Assembly: GCA_945888575.1 (NCBI GenBank)
Contig: CAMDAM010000010.1
Coordinates: 1-32,929 of the forward strand
Direction of reading: 5' to 3'
Length of the DNA: 32,929 bases
Source of the DNA: Asaia bogorensis
Lineage (GTDB): Bacteria > Pseudomonadota > Alphaproteobacteria > Acetobacterales > Acetobacteraceae
In this document: positions 1 to 10,185 of the stretch, piece after piece
Layout of the letters: each line of letters opens with the position of its first letter
How positions within the stretch are numbered: position 1 is the first letter of the stretch
Position numbers and translations under genes: made by a program
Notes under the pieces: generated by a model
The model's database searches: none
The model's input: the letters and a program-made list of their open reading frames with translations, nothing else
Told to the model about the DNA's origin: nothing

Positions 1-120
1 CCAGGGCCAATAAGCAACTCCTGGGAGCTGGCTCTGTCGGAATCCTGGTTTCGGTAACTGGTGCCCACCTGCTCACGCAGGCCTTGGGAGGATGCACCGC
101 CAACGGCCATGGTGGCTCCA
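1..120 (+). ncRNA. ssrS: Probable 3' half of 6S RNA (ssrS), truncated by the window start
   Basis: Sequence ctgggagctggctctgtcggaatcctggtttcggtaactggtgcccacctg...caggc...ggccatggtggctcc resembles the alphaproteobacterial 6S RNA 3' arm from memory, and lies directly upstream of 5-formyl-THF cyclo-ligase, the classical ssrS-ygfA linkage. Boundaries approximate. Confidence 0.65.
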
Positions 121-690
121 CACTCTTCTCCTCCGAACGATGACCTCGCTGCCGCCAAGCGGGCGGCGAGGGTGGCTGCGTTGGCGCGACGGTCCGGGCT
201 GGACCCGGCGCTGGGGCGCGCGCTGGGCGAGCGCCTGCTGGCCGAGATGCCGCCACCTGCGGGCGCGGTGGTGAGCGGGTTCTGGCCGATGGGGGCTGAA
301 ATCGACATCCGCCCGCTGCTGGAGGCGCTGCACGGTCGTGGGCACACAGTGGTTCTGCCGGAGACGCCACCGCGCGGAAATCCCTTGATTTTCAGGCGCT
401 GGGCGCCCGGCATGGCGATGGTGACCGAACGCTTCGGCACGCTGCGGCCCACCGGCGAGGTGCTGGCGCCGGACTGGCTGCTGGTGCCGCTACTGGCCTT
501 CGACCGCGCCGGGCGGCGGCTGGGCTATGGCGGCGGCTACTACGATCGCACGCTAGCCGGGTTGCCCAACGCCGTGGCGATCGGCTGCGGCTGGGCGGCG
601 CAGGAAGTGGCGGAGGTGCCGGCCGATGCGCTGGATGTGCGGCTGCCAGCGATCGCCACTGAGCAGGGGGTGGTGCGGGTGGGCCTGTAG
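109..690 (+). CDS. 5-formyltetrahydrofolate cyclo-ligase
   Basis: ORF with LVPLLAFDRAGRRLGYGGGYYDRTL motif typical of the family. The listed ORF start at 61 lies inside the 6S-like region; the ATG at 109 is more plausible but uncertain. Confidence 0.9.
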   Translation: MVAPHSSPPNDDLAAAKRAARVAALARRSGLDPALGRALGERLLAEMPPPAGAVVSGFWPMGAEIDIRPLLEALHGRGHTVVLPETPPRGNPLIFRRWAPGMAMVTERFGTLRPTGEVLAPDWLLVPLLAFDRAGRRLGYGGGYYDRTLAGLPNAVAIGCGWAAQEVAEVPADALDVRLPAIATEQGVVRVGL

Positions 691-704
691 CCCACCCTGG
701 GTCC

Positions 705-1037
705 TTAGCCTTCCTGGATCGCGTAGAACTTGCGCACGGGCTTCACCGTCTCCCACACGCCCTTGAAACCCTTGGGAATCAGGAAGGTGTCGCCGGCGCG
801 GTAGGTTTCGGTGACGCCGCTTTCGTCCGTCAGGCGCACCTCGCCTTCCAGCAGCGTGCACAGCTCGTCCTTGGTGTAGTGGATGTCGGCACGGCCGGGC
901 TGGGCGGCCCAGAAGCCGGCGCGGAAGCCGTCGCGCTGGTACCAGTTCTTGCTGGTCATGCGCTTGCCCTCATCCGGCTGCGTCGCGGCGTCGAAGCGGA
1001 TGGTGCGGATGGTGGTGGGCTGGGCGTCGTTGGGCAT
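705..1037 (-). CDS. Cupin-domain protein
   Basis: Small cupin-like fold signature (DIHYTKDELCTLLEGEVRLTDESG...YRAGDTFLIPKGFKGVWE). Start at MPNDAQ chosen over the ORF start at 1064. Confidence 0.8.
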   Translation of the reverse strand: MPNDAQPTTIRTIRFDAATQPDEGKRMTSKNWYQRDGFRAGFWAAQPGRADIHYTKDELCTLLEGEVRLTDESGVTETYRAGDTFLIPKGFKGVWETVKPVRKFYAIQEG

Positions 1038-1128
1038 GTCGGACTCCTCTCGTGTGCCAGCCACCCTACCACGGCTTGGCCGGGCGGGGCTCGTTGACTT
1101 CGCGTAAGGCGGCGCCTACGCCGCGCGG

Positions 1129-1944
1129 ATGCGAATACTCTTCCTGGGCGATGTCGTGGGCCGCAGCGGGCGCGATGCGCTGGTGGCGAAGCTGCCGGAC
1201 CTCAAGCGAACCCTGCGCGCCGAGCTGGTGGTGGTGAACGGCGAGAATGCGTCGCACGGCTTTGGACTGGCGCCGGACATGGCGAAGGCGTTCTTCGCCG
1301 CCGGGGCGGACGTGATCACGCTTGGCAACCACGCCTGGGACCGCAAGGAAATCCTCGGCTACATCGCCGAGACGCCCCGCCTGATCCGGCCGCTGAACTT
1401 CCCGCCCGGCACGCCCGGGGCCGGGGCCACCACCGTGGAACTGCCCGACCGGCGCCGCGCCGTGGTGATCAACGCCATGGGCCGGTTGTTCATGGATGCG
1501 CTGGATTGCCCGTTCCGGCTCTCGGCGCAGGAACTGGCCAAATACAAGCTGGGCTCCTCCGTCTCCGCCATCGTGGTGGATTTCCATGCCGAGGCCACCA
1601 GCGAAAAAATGGCCTTCGCGCACAGCTTCGATGGCCAGGTCTCTCTGGTGGTGGGCACGCACACGCACTGCCCTTCCGCCGATCACCAGATCCTGCCCGG
1701 CGGCACCGCCTTCCAATCCGATGCCGGGATGTGCGGCGATTACGACAGCGTGATCGGCATGCAGAAGGAAGGGGCCGCCATCCGGTTCTGGCGCAAGATG
1801 CCAGGCGAACGGCTGGCGCCGGCGGATGGCGAGGCCACGCTGTGCGGCCTGTTCGTCGTCACCGATGACACCACGGGCCTCGCCACAGTCGTGGAACCGG
1901 TGCGCCTGGGCGGGCGACTGTCACAGTCCATGCCATCGGTGTAG
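1129..1944 (+). CDS. TIGR00282/YmdB-like metallophosphoesterase
   Basis: N-terminus MRILFLGDVVGRSGRDAL, NGENASHGFGL, LGNHAWD, VGTHTHCPSADHQILPGGTAFQSDAGMCGDYDSVIGM. Confidence 0.92.
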   Translation: MRILFLGDVVGRSGRDALVAKLPDLKRTLRAELVVVNGENASHGFGLAPDMAKAFFAAGADVITLGNHAWDRKEILGYIAETPRLIRPLNFPPGTPGAGATTVELPDRRRAVVINAMGRLFMDALDCPFRLSAQELAKYKLGSSVSAIVVDFHAEATSEKMAFAHSFDGQVSLVVGTHTHCPSADHQILPGGTAFQSDAGMCGDYDSVIGMQKEGAAIRFWRKMPGERLAPADGEATLCGLFVVTDDTTGLATVVEPVRLGGRLSQSMPSV

Positions 1945-2208
1945 AAACCCCTCGACGCTTCGGCGGCGGAGAGGAAGGAAGGCCAGGGCTCTGCCCTGGA
2001 CCCGCCAGGGGGCGAGCGCCCCCTGGACCCGCGTCTACTTCCGCCTTCGGCGGGGAGGGGCCGTCCGGGCGGTTCGATCGGCCTCGATGGCCCCTCCCCG
2101 CCGAAGGCGGAACAGGTGATGGGTTCCAAGGGCCCCCGCCCTTGGTGGGGTCCAGGGGCAAAGCCCCTGGCCTTGCTTTCTCGCCCTCGCTGAAGCGCCG
2201 AAGGGTTT
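1945..2208. repeat. 264-bp nested imperfect inverted repeat, perfect 24-bp inner stem
   Basis: Inner stem TTCCGCCTTCGGCGGGGAGGGGCC (2039-2062) is the exact reverse complement of 2089-2112. Outer arms AAACCCCTCGACGCTTC (1945-1961) and GAAGCGCCGAAGGGTTT (2192-2208) pair with 2 mismatches. Two further GC-rich hairpins lie in each arm. Confidence 0.92.
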
Positions 2209-2224
2209 CGACAATGAGGGGCAC

Positions 2225-2974
2225 ATGGCCGGGCATTCGCAGTTCAAGAACATCATGCATCGCAAGGGCGCGCAGGACGCCAAGCGGGCCAAGGTGTTTG
2301 CCAAGTTGATCCGGGAGATCACGGTGGCGGCGCGGGCGGGTCTGCCGGATCCCGCGGCGAATCCGCGGCTGCGGGCGGGCGTGCTGGCGGCGCTGAAGCA
2401 GAACATGACGCGCGATGCCATTGATCGTGCGATCAAGAAGGCGGCCGGCGCGCAGCAGGGCGACGACTACACCGAGGTTCGCTACGAGGGCTACGGCCCC
2501 GCGGGCGTGGCGGTGATCGTGGAGGCGCTGACGGACAATCGCAACCGCACCGCCTCCGACGTGCGGGCGGCGTTTGCCAAGCATGGCGGCGCGCTGGGCG
2601 AGACGAATTCTGTTTCTTTTTTGTTCTCTCGGCTCGGCGTGGTGCGGTATGCCGCCAGTGTCGCCAGCGAGGATGCGATGCTGGAGGCGGCGATCGAGGC
2701 GGGTGCCGAGAATGTGGAGAGTAGCGCCGAGGGGCATGAGGTGACGATGCCCGTGGAGGATCTGTTCGCGGTGCGCGATGCGCTGGAGGCGAAGTTCGGC
2801 GCGCCGGAGTCGGCGAAGCTGGAATGGCGGCCGAACACCACGGCGAGCCTGGATGAGGACAAGGCCGCTTCGGTGATGAAGTTGCTGGACGTGCTGGAGG
2901 ACAATGACGACGTGCAGAACGTGTGGGCGAACTTCGAGGTGGACGAGGCGGTGATGGCGAAGCTGTCCGCCTGA
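2225..2974 (+). CDS. yebC: YebC/PmpR family transcription/translation regulator
   Basis: [32 protein letters not shown] and full-length similarity to the family. Confidence 0.95.
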   Translation: MAGHSQFKNIMHRKGAQDAKRAKVFAKLIREITVAARAGLPDPAANPRLRAGVLAALKQNMTRDAIDRAIKKAAGAQQGDDYTEVRYEGYGPAGVAVIVEALTDNRNRTASDVRAAFAKHGGALGETNSVSFLFSRLGVVRYAASVASEDAMLEAAIEAGAENVESSAEGHEVTMPVEDLFAVRDALEAKFGAPESAKLEWRPNTTASLDEDKAASVMKLLDVLEDNDDVQNVWANFEVDEAVMAKLSA

Positions 2975-3477
2975 TGGCGCTGGTTCGGCTTCTCGGGATT
3001 GATCCCGGCCTGCGCTTCACCGGCTGGGGCATGCTGGAGGTGGACGGCAACCGGCTGCGCCATCTCGGCGACGGGGTGATTGCCACCGACAGTGCCGAGA
3101 GCGTGCCGGACCGGCTGAAGGTGCTGCACGATGCGCTGGGCCAGGTGATGGATGCGTGGCTGCCCGACGAGGCGGCGGTGGAGGAGACCTACGTGAACCG
3201 CAACGGCACCGCCACGCTGAAGCTGGGCTACGCCCGTGGCGTGGCGCTGCTGGCGCCGGCGCTGCGCGGGATTTCGGTGGCGGAGTATGGCGCCAAGACG
3301 GTGAAACTGAGCGTGGTCGGCACCGGCGGGGCGGACAAGGACCAGGTGCAGATGATGGTGCGGCGGCTGCTGCCGGGCTCGATCCTGAAGCGGGCGGACG
3401 CGGCGGATGCGCTGGCGGTGGCGATCTGCCATGCGCATCACCGGGCGAGCCGGATCAAGTGGAGCGCCGCTCAGTGA
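2974..3477 (+). CDS. ruvC: Holliday junction endodeoxyribonuclease RuvC
   Basis: RLLGIDPGLRFTGWGMLEVDGNRL, VEETYVNRNGTATLKLGYARG; start overlaps the yebC stop (TGATG). Confidence 0.95.
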   Translation: MALVRLLGIDPGLRFTGWGMLEVDGNRLRHLGDGVIATDSAESVPDRLKVLHDALGQVMDAWLPDEAAVEETYVNRNGTATLKLGYARGVALLAPALRGISVAEYGAKTVKLSVVGTGGADKDQVQMMVRRLLPGSILKRADAADALAVAICHAHHRASRIKWSAAQ

Positions 3478-4073
3478 TCGCGAAACTCACCGGGAAGATC
3501 GAGCAGATCGAGGCGGATCGCTGCGTGGTGGACGTGAACGGCGTCGGCTACCTGGTGAACGCCTCCACGCGCACGCTGGCGGCGTTGCCGGCGGGGCAGG
3601 TGGCCTCCGTGCTAGTGGAGATGCATGTGCGCGAGGACGCGATTGTTCTTTATGGATTTTTCGAGGGCGCCGAACGCGAGTGGTTTCGCCTGCTGACCAC
3701 GGTGCAGGGGGTGGGCGCCAAGGTGGCGTTGAACATCCTCTCGGCATTGTCGCCGCGCGACCTGATCGCTGCGATCCAGGCCGGTGATCGCGGGGCGCTG
3801 ACGCGGGCGCCGGGCGTAGGGGCGAAGCTGGCGGTGCGGTTGCTGACGGAACTGCGCGAGAAGGCCGGCGCCATGCCCTCTGGCATCGGGTTCTCGCCGG
3901 TGCTGCCGCCGCCGGTGGGCGGTGTGGAGAGCGATGCGCTGTCCGCCCTGGTGAATCTCGGCTACCGGCGCGCAGAGGCGCAGGCGGCGGTGGCGAAGGT
4001 GCTGGAGCGGCTGGGCGAGGATACGTCGCTGGATGCCGTCATTCGTGACGGGCTGAAGGAACTGGCGCGGTGA
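3474..4073 (+). CDS. ruvA: Holliday junction branch migration protein RuvA
   Basis: MIAKLTGKIEQIEADRCVVDVNGVGYLV...; GTG start at 3474 overlaps the ruvC stop. Confidence 0.95.
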   Translation: MIAKLTGKIEQIEADRCVVDVNGVGYLVNASTRTLAALPAGQVASVLVEMHVREDAIVLYGFFEGAEREWFRLLTTVQGVGAKVALNILSALSPRDLIAAIQAGDRGALTRAPGVGAKLAVRLLTELREKAGAMPSGIGFSPVLPPPVGGVESDALSALVNLGYRRAEAQAAVAKVLERLGEDTSLDAVIRDGLKELAR

Positions 4074-4087
4074 GGAGGCAAGGAAGG

Positions 4088-4183
4088 TTCACCACGGAGG
4101 CACGGAGGGCGCAGAGAAGGCACAGAGGGGAACCGCCACACTTCTCCGTGCCTTCTCCGTGTCCTCTGTGCCTCTGTGGTGAA
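4088..4183. repeat. Long inverted repeat of the widespread 'ttcaccacggaggcacggag' type
   Basis: About 43-nt arms (ttcaccacggaggcacggagggcgcagagaaggcacagag... / ...ttctccgtgtcctctgtgcctctgtggtgaa) around a short loop; all arm mismatches I counted are transitions. Confidence 0.9.
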
Positions 4184-4209
4184 TCTTTATTCTCCAGGAC
4201 GCTGGCGCG

Positions 4210-5243
<1,034 letters not shown>

Positions 5244-5247
<4 letters not shown>

Positions 5248-5678
5248 GCCAGAAAATGAAGGCGCACCGCTATCCGGTTCGCGTCTATTACGAGGATACC
5301 GATGCCGGTGGCATCGTGTACCACGCCAATTTTCTGCGCTTTGCCGAGCGTGGGCGCACCGAGGCATTGCGCGACTTGGGTGTTCCGCACGCGGAAATGT
5401 CGGCCCTGCATGGCCTATTCTTCATGGTGCGGCGCATCAAAGTGGATTATCTGGCACCGGCGCGGCTGGATGATTCGCTGGTGGTCGAGACGACAACCCT
5501 GGCGGTCGGCGGCGCGACGGTCGAGCTGCGGCAGGATGTCGTGCGGGCCGGGGATGAGGTGCTGCTGGCGCGGATTGAATTGCAGTTGGTGTGCGGCCGG
5601 ATCTCCGACCAGCGCCCGGCGCGCATTCCGCCCCGCTGGCGGGAGGCGATGCTGCGGCTGCGGCCGGAGCAGGAATAG
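5244..5678 (+). CDS. ybgC: Tol-Pal system-associated acyl-CoA thioesterase YbgC
   Basis: Hot-dog thioesterase motif [27 protein letters not shown]; next to tol genes. Confidence 0.93.
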
Positions 5679-5689
5679 GTCACGGCCAC

Positions 5690-5709
5690 GACTCGGCCAT
5701 GGCCGGGTC
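5690..5709. other. Short palindrome in the ybgC-tolQ gap
   Basis: gactcggcc-at-ggccgggtc, 9-bp arms with one mismatch. Confidence 0.5.
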
Positions 5710-5765
5710 ATGATGCGACCACGATCCGCAACGAGGGTCGTGTTCGGAATGAAAGGGACTGGGCC

Positions 5766-6506
<741 letters not shown>

Positions 6507-6507
6507 C

Positions 6508-7008
6508 ATGGCCGGCATGATGCCCAAGGGCGGTGGCCGCAGAGGGCGCTACCAGCCGCTGTCGGAGATCAACGTCACCCCCTTCGTGGACGTGATGCTG
6601 GTGCTGCTGATCATCTTCATGGTCGCGGCCCCGCTGATGAACACGGCGGTGAACGTGGACCTGCCGAAAACCTCCGCCAGCCCGGTGAACCAGGACAGCG
6701 AGCCGCTGAACGTTTCCGTGGATGCGAAAGGGCAGGTATTCCTGCAGGACCAGCCGATCCAGCTCTCGGAACTGGGCGAGAAGCTCACGGCCATCGCCCA
6801 GGAGCAGAAGGACCGCCGCATCTTCGTGCGCGGAGACCGGGCCAACAGCTATGGCACGATGATGGAAGTGATGGGGGTGATCATCCAGGGCGGTTTCACC
6901 AAGGTTTCCCTGCTGACCGATCCCTCCGGCACGCGCGCCGTGCCCGCCACGCCTGCGCCGGCGCCCGCCACGGCCCCTGCCGCGCCTCGCCCGCCCGGGC
7001 GGGGCTAG
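6508..7008 (+). CDS. tolR: Tol-Pal proton channel subunit TolR (ExbD family)
   Basis: LSEINVTPFVDVMLVLLIIFMVAAPLM motif. Confidence 0.95.
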   Translation: MAGMMPKGGGRRGRYQPLSEINVTPFVDVMLVLLIIFMVAAPLMNTAVNVDLPKTSASPVNQDSEPLNVSVDAKGQVFLQDQPIQLSELGEKLTAIAQEQKDRRIFVRGDRANSYGTMMEVMGVIIQGGFTKVSLLTDPSGTRAVPATPAPAPATAPAAPRPPGRG

Positions 7009-7029
7009 CGGACCCTCAAGGACGCCCCG

Positions 7030-8016
7030 GTGGTGTCGCGGCTGCTCCAGCGCGGAGCCATCCTCTCCGGCGTACTGCATGCCCTGGTGCTGGCTGCGCT
7101 GATCGCGGGCGTGACGCTGCGGTTGCCGACGGAGCCGGAGGAGGAACTGCAGGTGGAGCTGGCGCCGGATCCCGGCGAGCCCAGCCCTGCGCCGATCCTA
7201 AACACTGTGGAAGCGCCCGCGCCGGCCACCGTGCTGGCCCCGGAGGTGACGCCCGCGCCGCCCGCGCCGGAGCCGCCGAAGCCCGAGCCGCCGCAACCAC
7301 CCCCGCCTCCCCCTCCGCCACCACCCCCGCCGCCTCCGCCGCCCCCCACGCCGGAGCCGCCGGCGCCGGAGCCGCCGAAGCCGCAGCCACCGCCGCCGGA
7401 GCCCTCGCCCGCGCCGCCCACGCCACCGCCTCCTCCGCCGCCGCCGGCGCCCCCCGCGCCGCCGTCGCCGCCGCCGCCGGTGCCGCCTCCGCCTGGGCCT
7501 CCGCCCCCGGTGCCGCCGCCGCCTGGCCCGCCCAGCCGCACGGCGCAGCCGAACCCCACGAACAATCCGGCGCCGGACAGCCGCGAGCTGAACAACACGC
7601 TGGAACGACTGCGCGCGCTGCAACGGCAGACCCAGCCGCCCACCGGCCGGCCAAACCCGCCCGCCGCTGCCGGCCCGGTGCTGGGCGGCAGCCGCCAGGG
7701 CGACATCACCGCCAGCCTCTCCACCCGGCAGCAGGGCGCGATCGGCGACAAGGTGCGCGAATGCTGGACCAAGGATGAGGGCCAGCTGGGCATCGAGACC
7801 ATGTCGGCTCAGCTGATCGTGACTTTCGATGAGACCGGCACTGCCCGCGACGCGGTGGTGGGCGACGCCGATCGCGGCAGGATGAGCGACCCCCGCTTTC
7901 GCGCCTTCGTCGAACGCGCAATCCGCGCTGTGAAAAGTCCGCGCTGCGCCAGCCTGCCGATCCCCCGCAACGAACTGGGCAAGGTCGGCACCCTGACATT
8001 CCGGTTCAAGCCGTGA
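7030..8016 (+). CDS. tolA: TolA-like protein with a polyproline-rich periplasmic domain
   Basis: Position after tolQR, N-terminal TM segment (SGVLHALVLAALIAGVTL), long Pro-rich linker, TolA/TonB-like C-terminal domain (LIVTFDETGTARDAVVGD...FVERAIRAVKSPRC). GTG start. Confidence 0.85.
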   Translation: MVSRLLQRGAILSGVLHALVLAALIAGVTLRLPTEPEEELQVELAPDPGEPSPAPILNTVEAPAPATVLAPEVTPAPPAPEPPKPEPPQPPPPPPPPPPPPPPPPPTPEPPAPEPPKPQPPPPEPSPAPPTPPPPPPPPAPPAPPSPPPPVPPPPGPPPPVPPPPGPPSRTAQPNPTNNPAPDSRELNNTLERLRALQRQTQPPTGRPNPPAAAGPVLGGSRQGDITASLSTRQQGAIGDKVRECWTKDEGQLGIETMSAQLIVTFDETGTARDAVVGDADRGRMSDPRFRAFVERAIRAVKSPRCASLPIPRNELGKVGTLTFRFKP

Positions 8017-8513
8017 GGCGCATGATCCTCCCGCTGGGCCTCGGCCTTGTCCTGGGCGGTTGCGCGGCGGAGACGCCAATCAGCCCGGCGCCGCTGCCGG
8101 CACCGGCCGAGCAACGCCCAATGGGGACGATGGAGCGGCTACGCGCGCTGCAGTATCCGGGACGCGCCCGGCTGCGAGCGGAGCTCGCCGGCATCGACGA
8201 TGTCACCGCGCGCCTGTCCATGGCCGAACAGCAGGCAATCGGCGCTCGGTTGCGCGCCTGCCCCACGCGCGACGATTCGCGGCCCCCGCAGGAGCCGGTG
8301 CGACTCATCGCTGTCTTCGATGCGCAGGGCGCGGTGCAGCGGGCATTGCTGGCCGATCCCGACGGGCCGGACGGCATGAATCCGCCACCCGAGCGCGCAG
8401 CCTGGATCGCCCGGGCGGTGCGCGCCGTTGCTTCGCCCGAATGCAACCCGCTTCCTTTGCCGCCCGGTGTGCTAGGAAGACCGGGACGGATCAACCTCCG
8501 AATCAGCCCCTGA
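8013..8513 (+). CDS. Putative lipoprotein carrying a TolA C-terminal-like domain
   Basis: Signal peptide with lipobox LGLVLGGC; GTG start overlaps the tolA stop. C-terminus LSMAEQQAIGARLRAC...RLIAVFDAQGAVQRALLADPD...WIARAVRAVASPECNPLPLP aligns with the TolA C-terminus. Confidence 0.8.
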   Translation: MRRMILPLGLGLVLGGCAAETPISPAPLPAPAEQRPMGTMERLRALQYPGRARLRAELAGIDDVTARLSMAEQQAIGARLRACPTRDDSRPPQEPVRLIAVFDAQGAVQRALLADPDGPDGMNPPPERAAWIARAVRAVASPECNPLPLPPGVLGRPGRINLRISP

Positions 8514-8525
8514 GAGAGACCCCAG

Positions 8526-9947
8526 ATGAACAGCATCCCCGGGCGTGCCGCCCAAGGTGACGCCGCCATCACCCGCACCGCCCTGCCGCCACTGCACTTT
8601 GGCCGTCGGTCGCTTGTTTCGGCCGGAGCGGGCCTGCTCGCCGGCGGTGGATTGATCCTGCCCGGCCGCGCGCTGGGCCAGCAATCCGCCGAGATCACGG
8701 TGGACCGCGCCCGCGCCGAGCCGATTCCCATCGCCATCCCCAACCTGGTGGGCGTGGGCGGCGGCGATACCGCGCAGCTCGGCCGCGACATGGCCGGCGT
8801 GATCAGCAACAACCTCGCCCGTTCCGGCCTGTTCCGCGCCATCGACCGCGCGGCCTTCGTGGCGCAGGGGGCAGGGGATGTGCCGAACTTCGCCAACTGG
8901 AAGGTGATCGGCGCGCAGGCGCTGGTGACCGGCAAGGTGGAAAGCCAGGGCGGCGACCGCGTGCGCGTGGAATTCCGCCTGTGGGACATCCTGCCGCAGA
9001 CGCAGATCCAGGGCACCGCCTATACCGCCACCACCAGCAACTGGCGCCGCATCGCGCACATCATCTCCGATGTGATCTATGAGCGGCTGCTGGGCGAGAA
9101 GGGCTATTTCGACACCCGCGTGGTCTATATCGCCGGCTCCGGCCCGCGCGACCGCCGGGTGAAGCGCCTGGCGATCATGGACCAGGACGGCGAGAACAAC
9201 CGCTTCCTCACCGATGGCAGCGCGCTGGCGCTCTCCCCGCGCTTCCACCCCACGCGCGACCAGATCGCCTACATGAGCTACGTGAACAACCGGCCGCGGG
9301 TGTACACCTTCGACCTCGGCAGCGGCCGCCAGCAGATGCTGGGCAATTTCGAGGGCATCACCCTCTCGCCGCGCTACGCGCCGGATGGCAACAACATCAT
9401 CATGGCGCAGACGCGGGGCGCGGGCAGCGAGATCGTGCTGATCCCCGTGGGCGGCGGCGCACCGCGGCGGCTGACCGATGCCGGCGGCGGCGCGATCGAT
9501 GTCTCGCCCTGCTTCAGCCCGGACGGCCAGCAGATCGTCTTCGAGTCGGACCGCGGCGGCGAGCAGCAACTCTATGTGATGAGCGCCTCCGGCGGCGGGG
9601 CCAAGCGGATCAGCTTCGGGCAGGGGCGCTACGCCACCCCGGTGTGGTCGCCGCGCGGCGACCTGATCGCCTTCACGCGCATCACCGGCGGCACCTTCGG
9701 CATCGGCGTGATGCGGCCGGACGGCTCGGGTGAGCGCATCCTGTCGGAAAGCTTCTACGTGGAAGGCCCGACCTTCGCGCCCAATGGCCGCGTGATCATG
9801 TTCTGGCGTGAAACCGCCGCGCGGGACGCCCGCGGCAATGGCTTCAGCTCGCGGCTGGTATCGATCGACATCACCGGCTTCAACGAACGCCAGATGACCA
9901 CGCCGACCGACGCTTCTGACCCCGCATGGTCGCCCTTGCCGGCCTGA
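8526..9947 (+). CDS. tolB: Tol-Pal system beta-propeller protein TolB
   Basis: Repeated WD40-like PD40 motifs (SPDGQQIVFESDRGGEQQLYVMSASGG), tol-pal context. Confidence 0.96.
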   Translation: MNSIPGRAAQGDAAITRTALPPLHFGRRSLVSAGAGLLAGGGLILPGRALGQQSAEITVDRARAEPIPIAIPNLVGVGGGDTAQLGRDMAGVISNNLARSGLFRAIDRAAFVAQGAGDVPNFANWKVIGAQALVTGKVESQGGDRVRVEFRLWDILPQTQIQGTAYTATTSNWRRIAHIISDVIYERLLGEKGYFDTRVVYIAGSGPRDRRVKRLAIMDQDGENNRFLTDGSALALSPRFHPTRDQIAYMSYVNNRPRVYTFDLGSGRQQMLGNFEGITLSPRYAPDGNNIIMAQTRGAGSEIVLIPVGGGAPRRLTDAGGGAIDVSPCFSPDGQQIVFESDRGGEQQLYVMSASGGGAKRISFGQGRYATPVWSPRGDLIAFTRITGGTFGIGVMRPDGSGERILSESFYVEGPTFAPNGRVIMFWRETAARDARGNGFSSRLVSIDITGFNERQMTTPTDASDPAWSPLPA

Positions 9948-10185
9948 CGGGTGCCGGTGCGGAATGGATGATATGTTGCGCCGCGATGCGAGGAGTCCTT
10001 GACCGCAGTCGTTTCAACGGGCTAATCGACCGCACACAGATCGTCGAAGGGCCTGCAAGGGCTGTTCACGCCGATTCGTTCCTAGACTTCGCCTACTGCA
10101 ACTTCGCCTTACTGCCTGCGCCCGCCGTGACGTCTGCCCAGTGGGCACCCCCAAGCTGCACACTCCTTCCAGGGATCACACTATA

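Noticed and set aside
7005-7802. Gly-rich 265-aa minus-strand ORF resembling a PE-PGRS/glycine-rich protein
   Set aside because: Exact antisense of the TolA polyproline tract; composition explained by that repeat.
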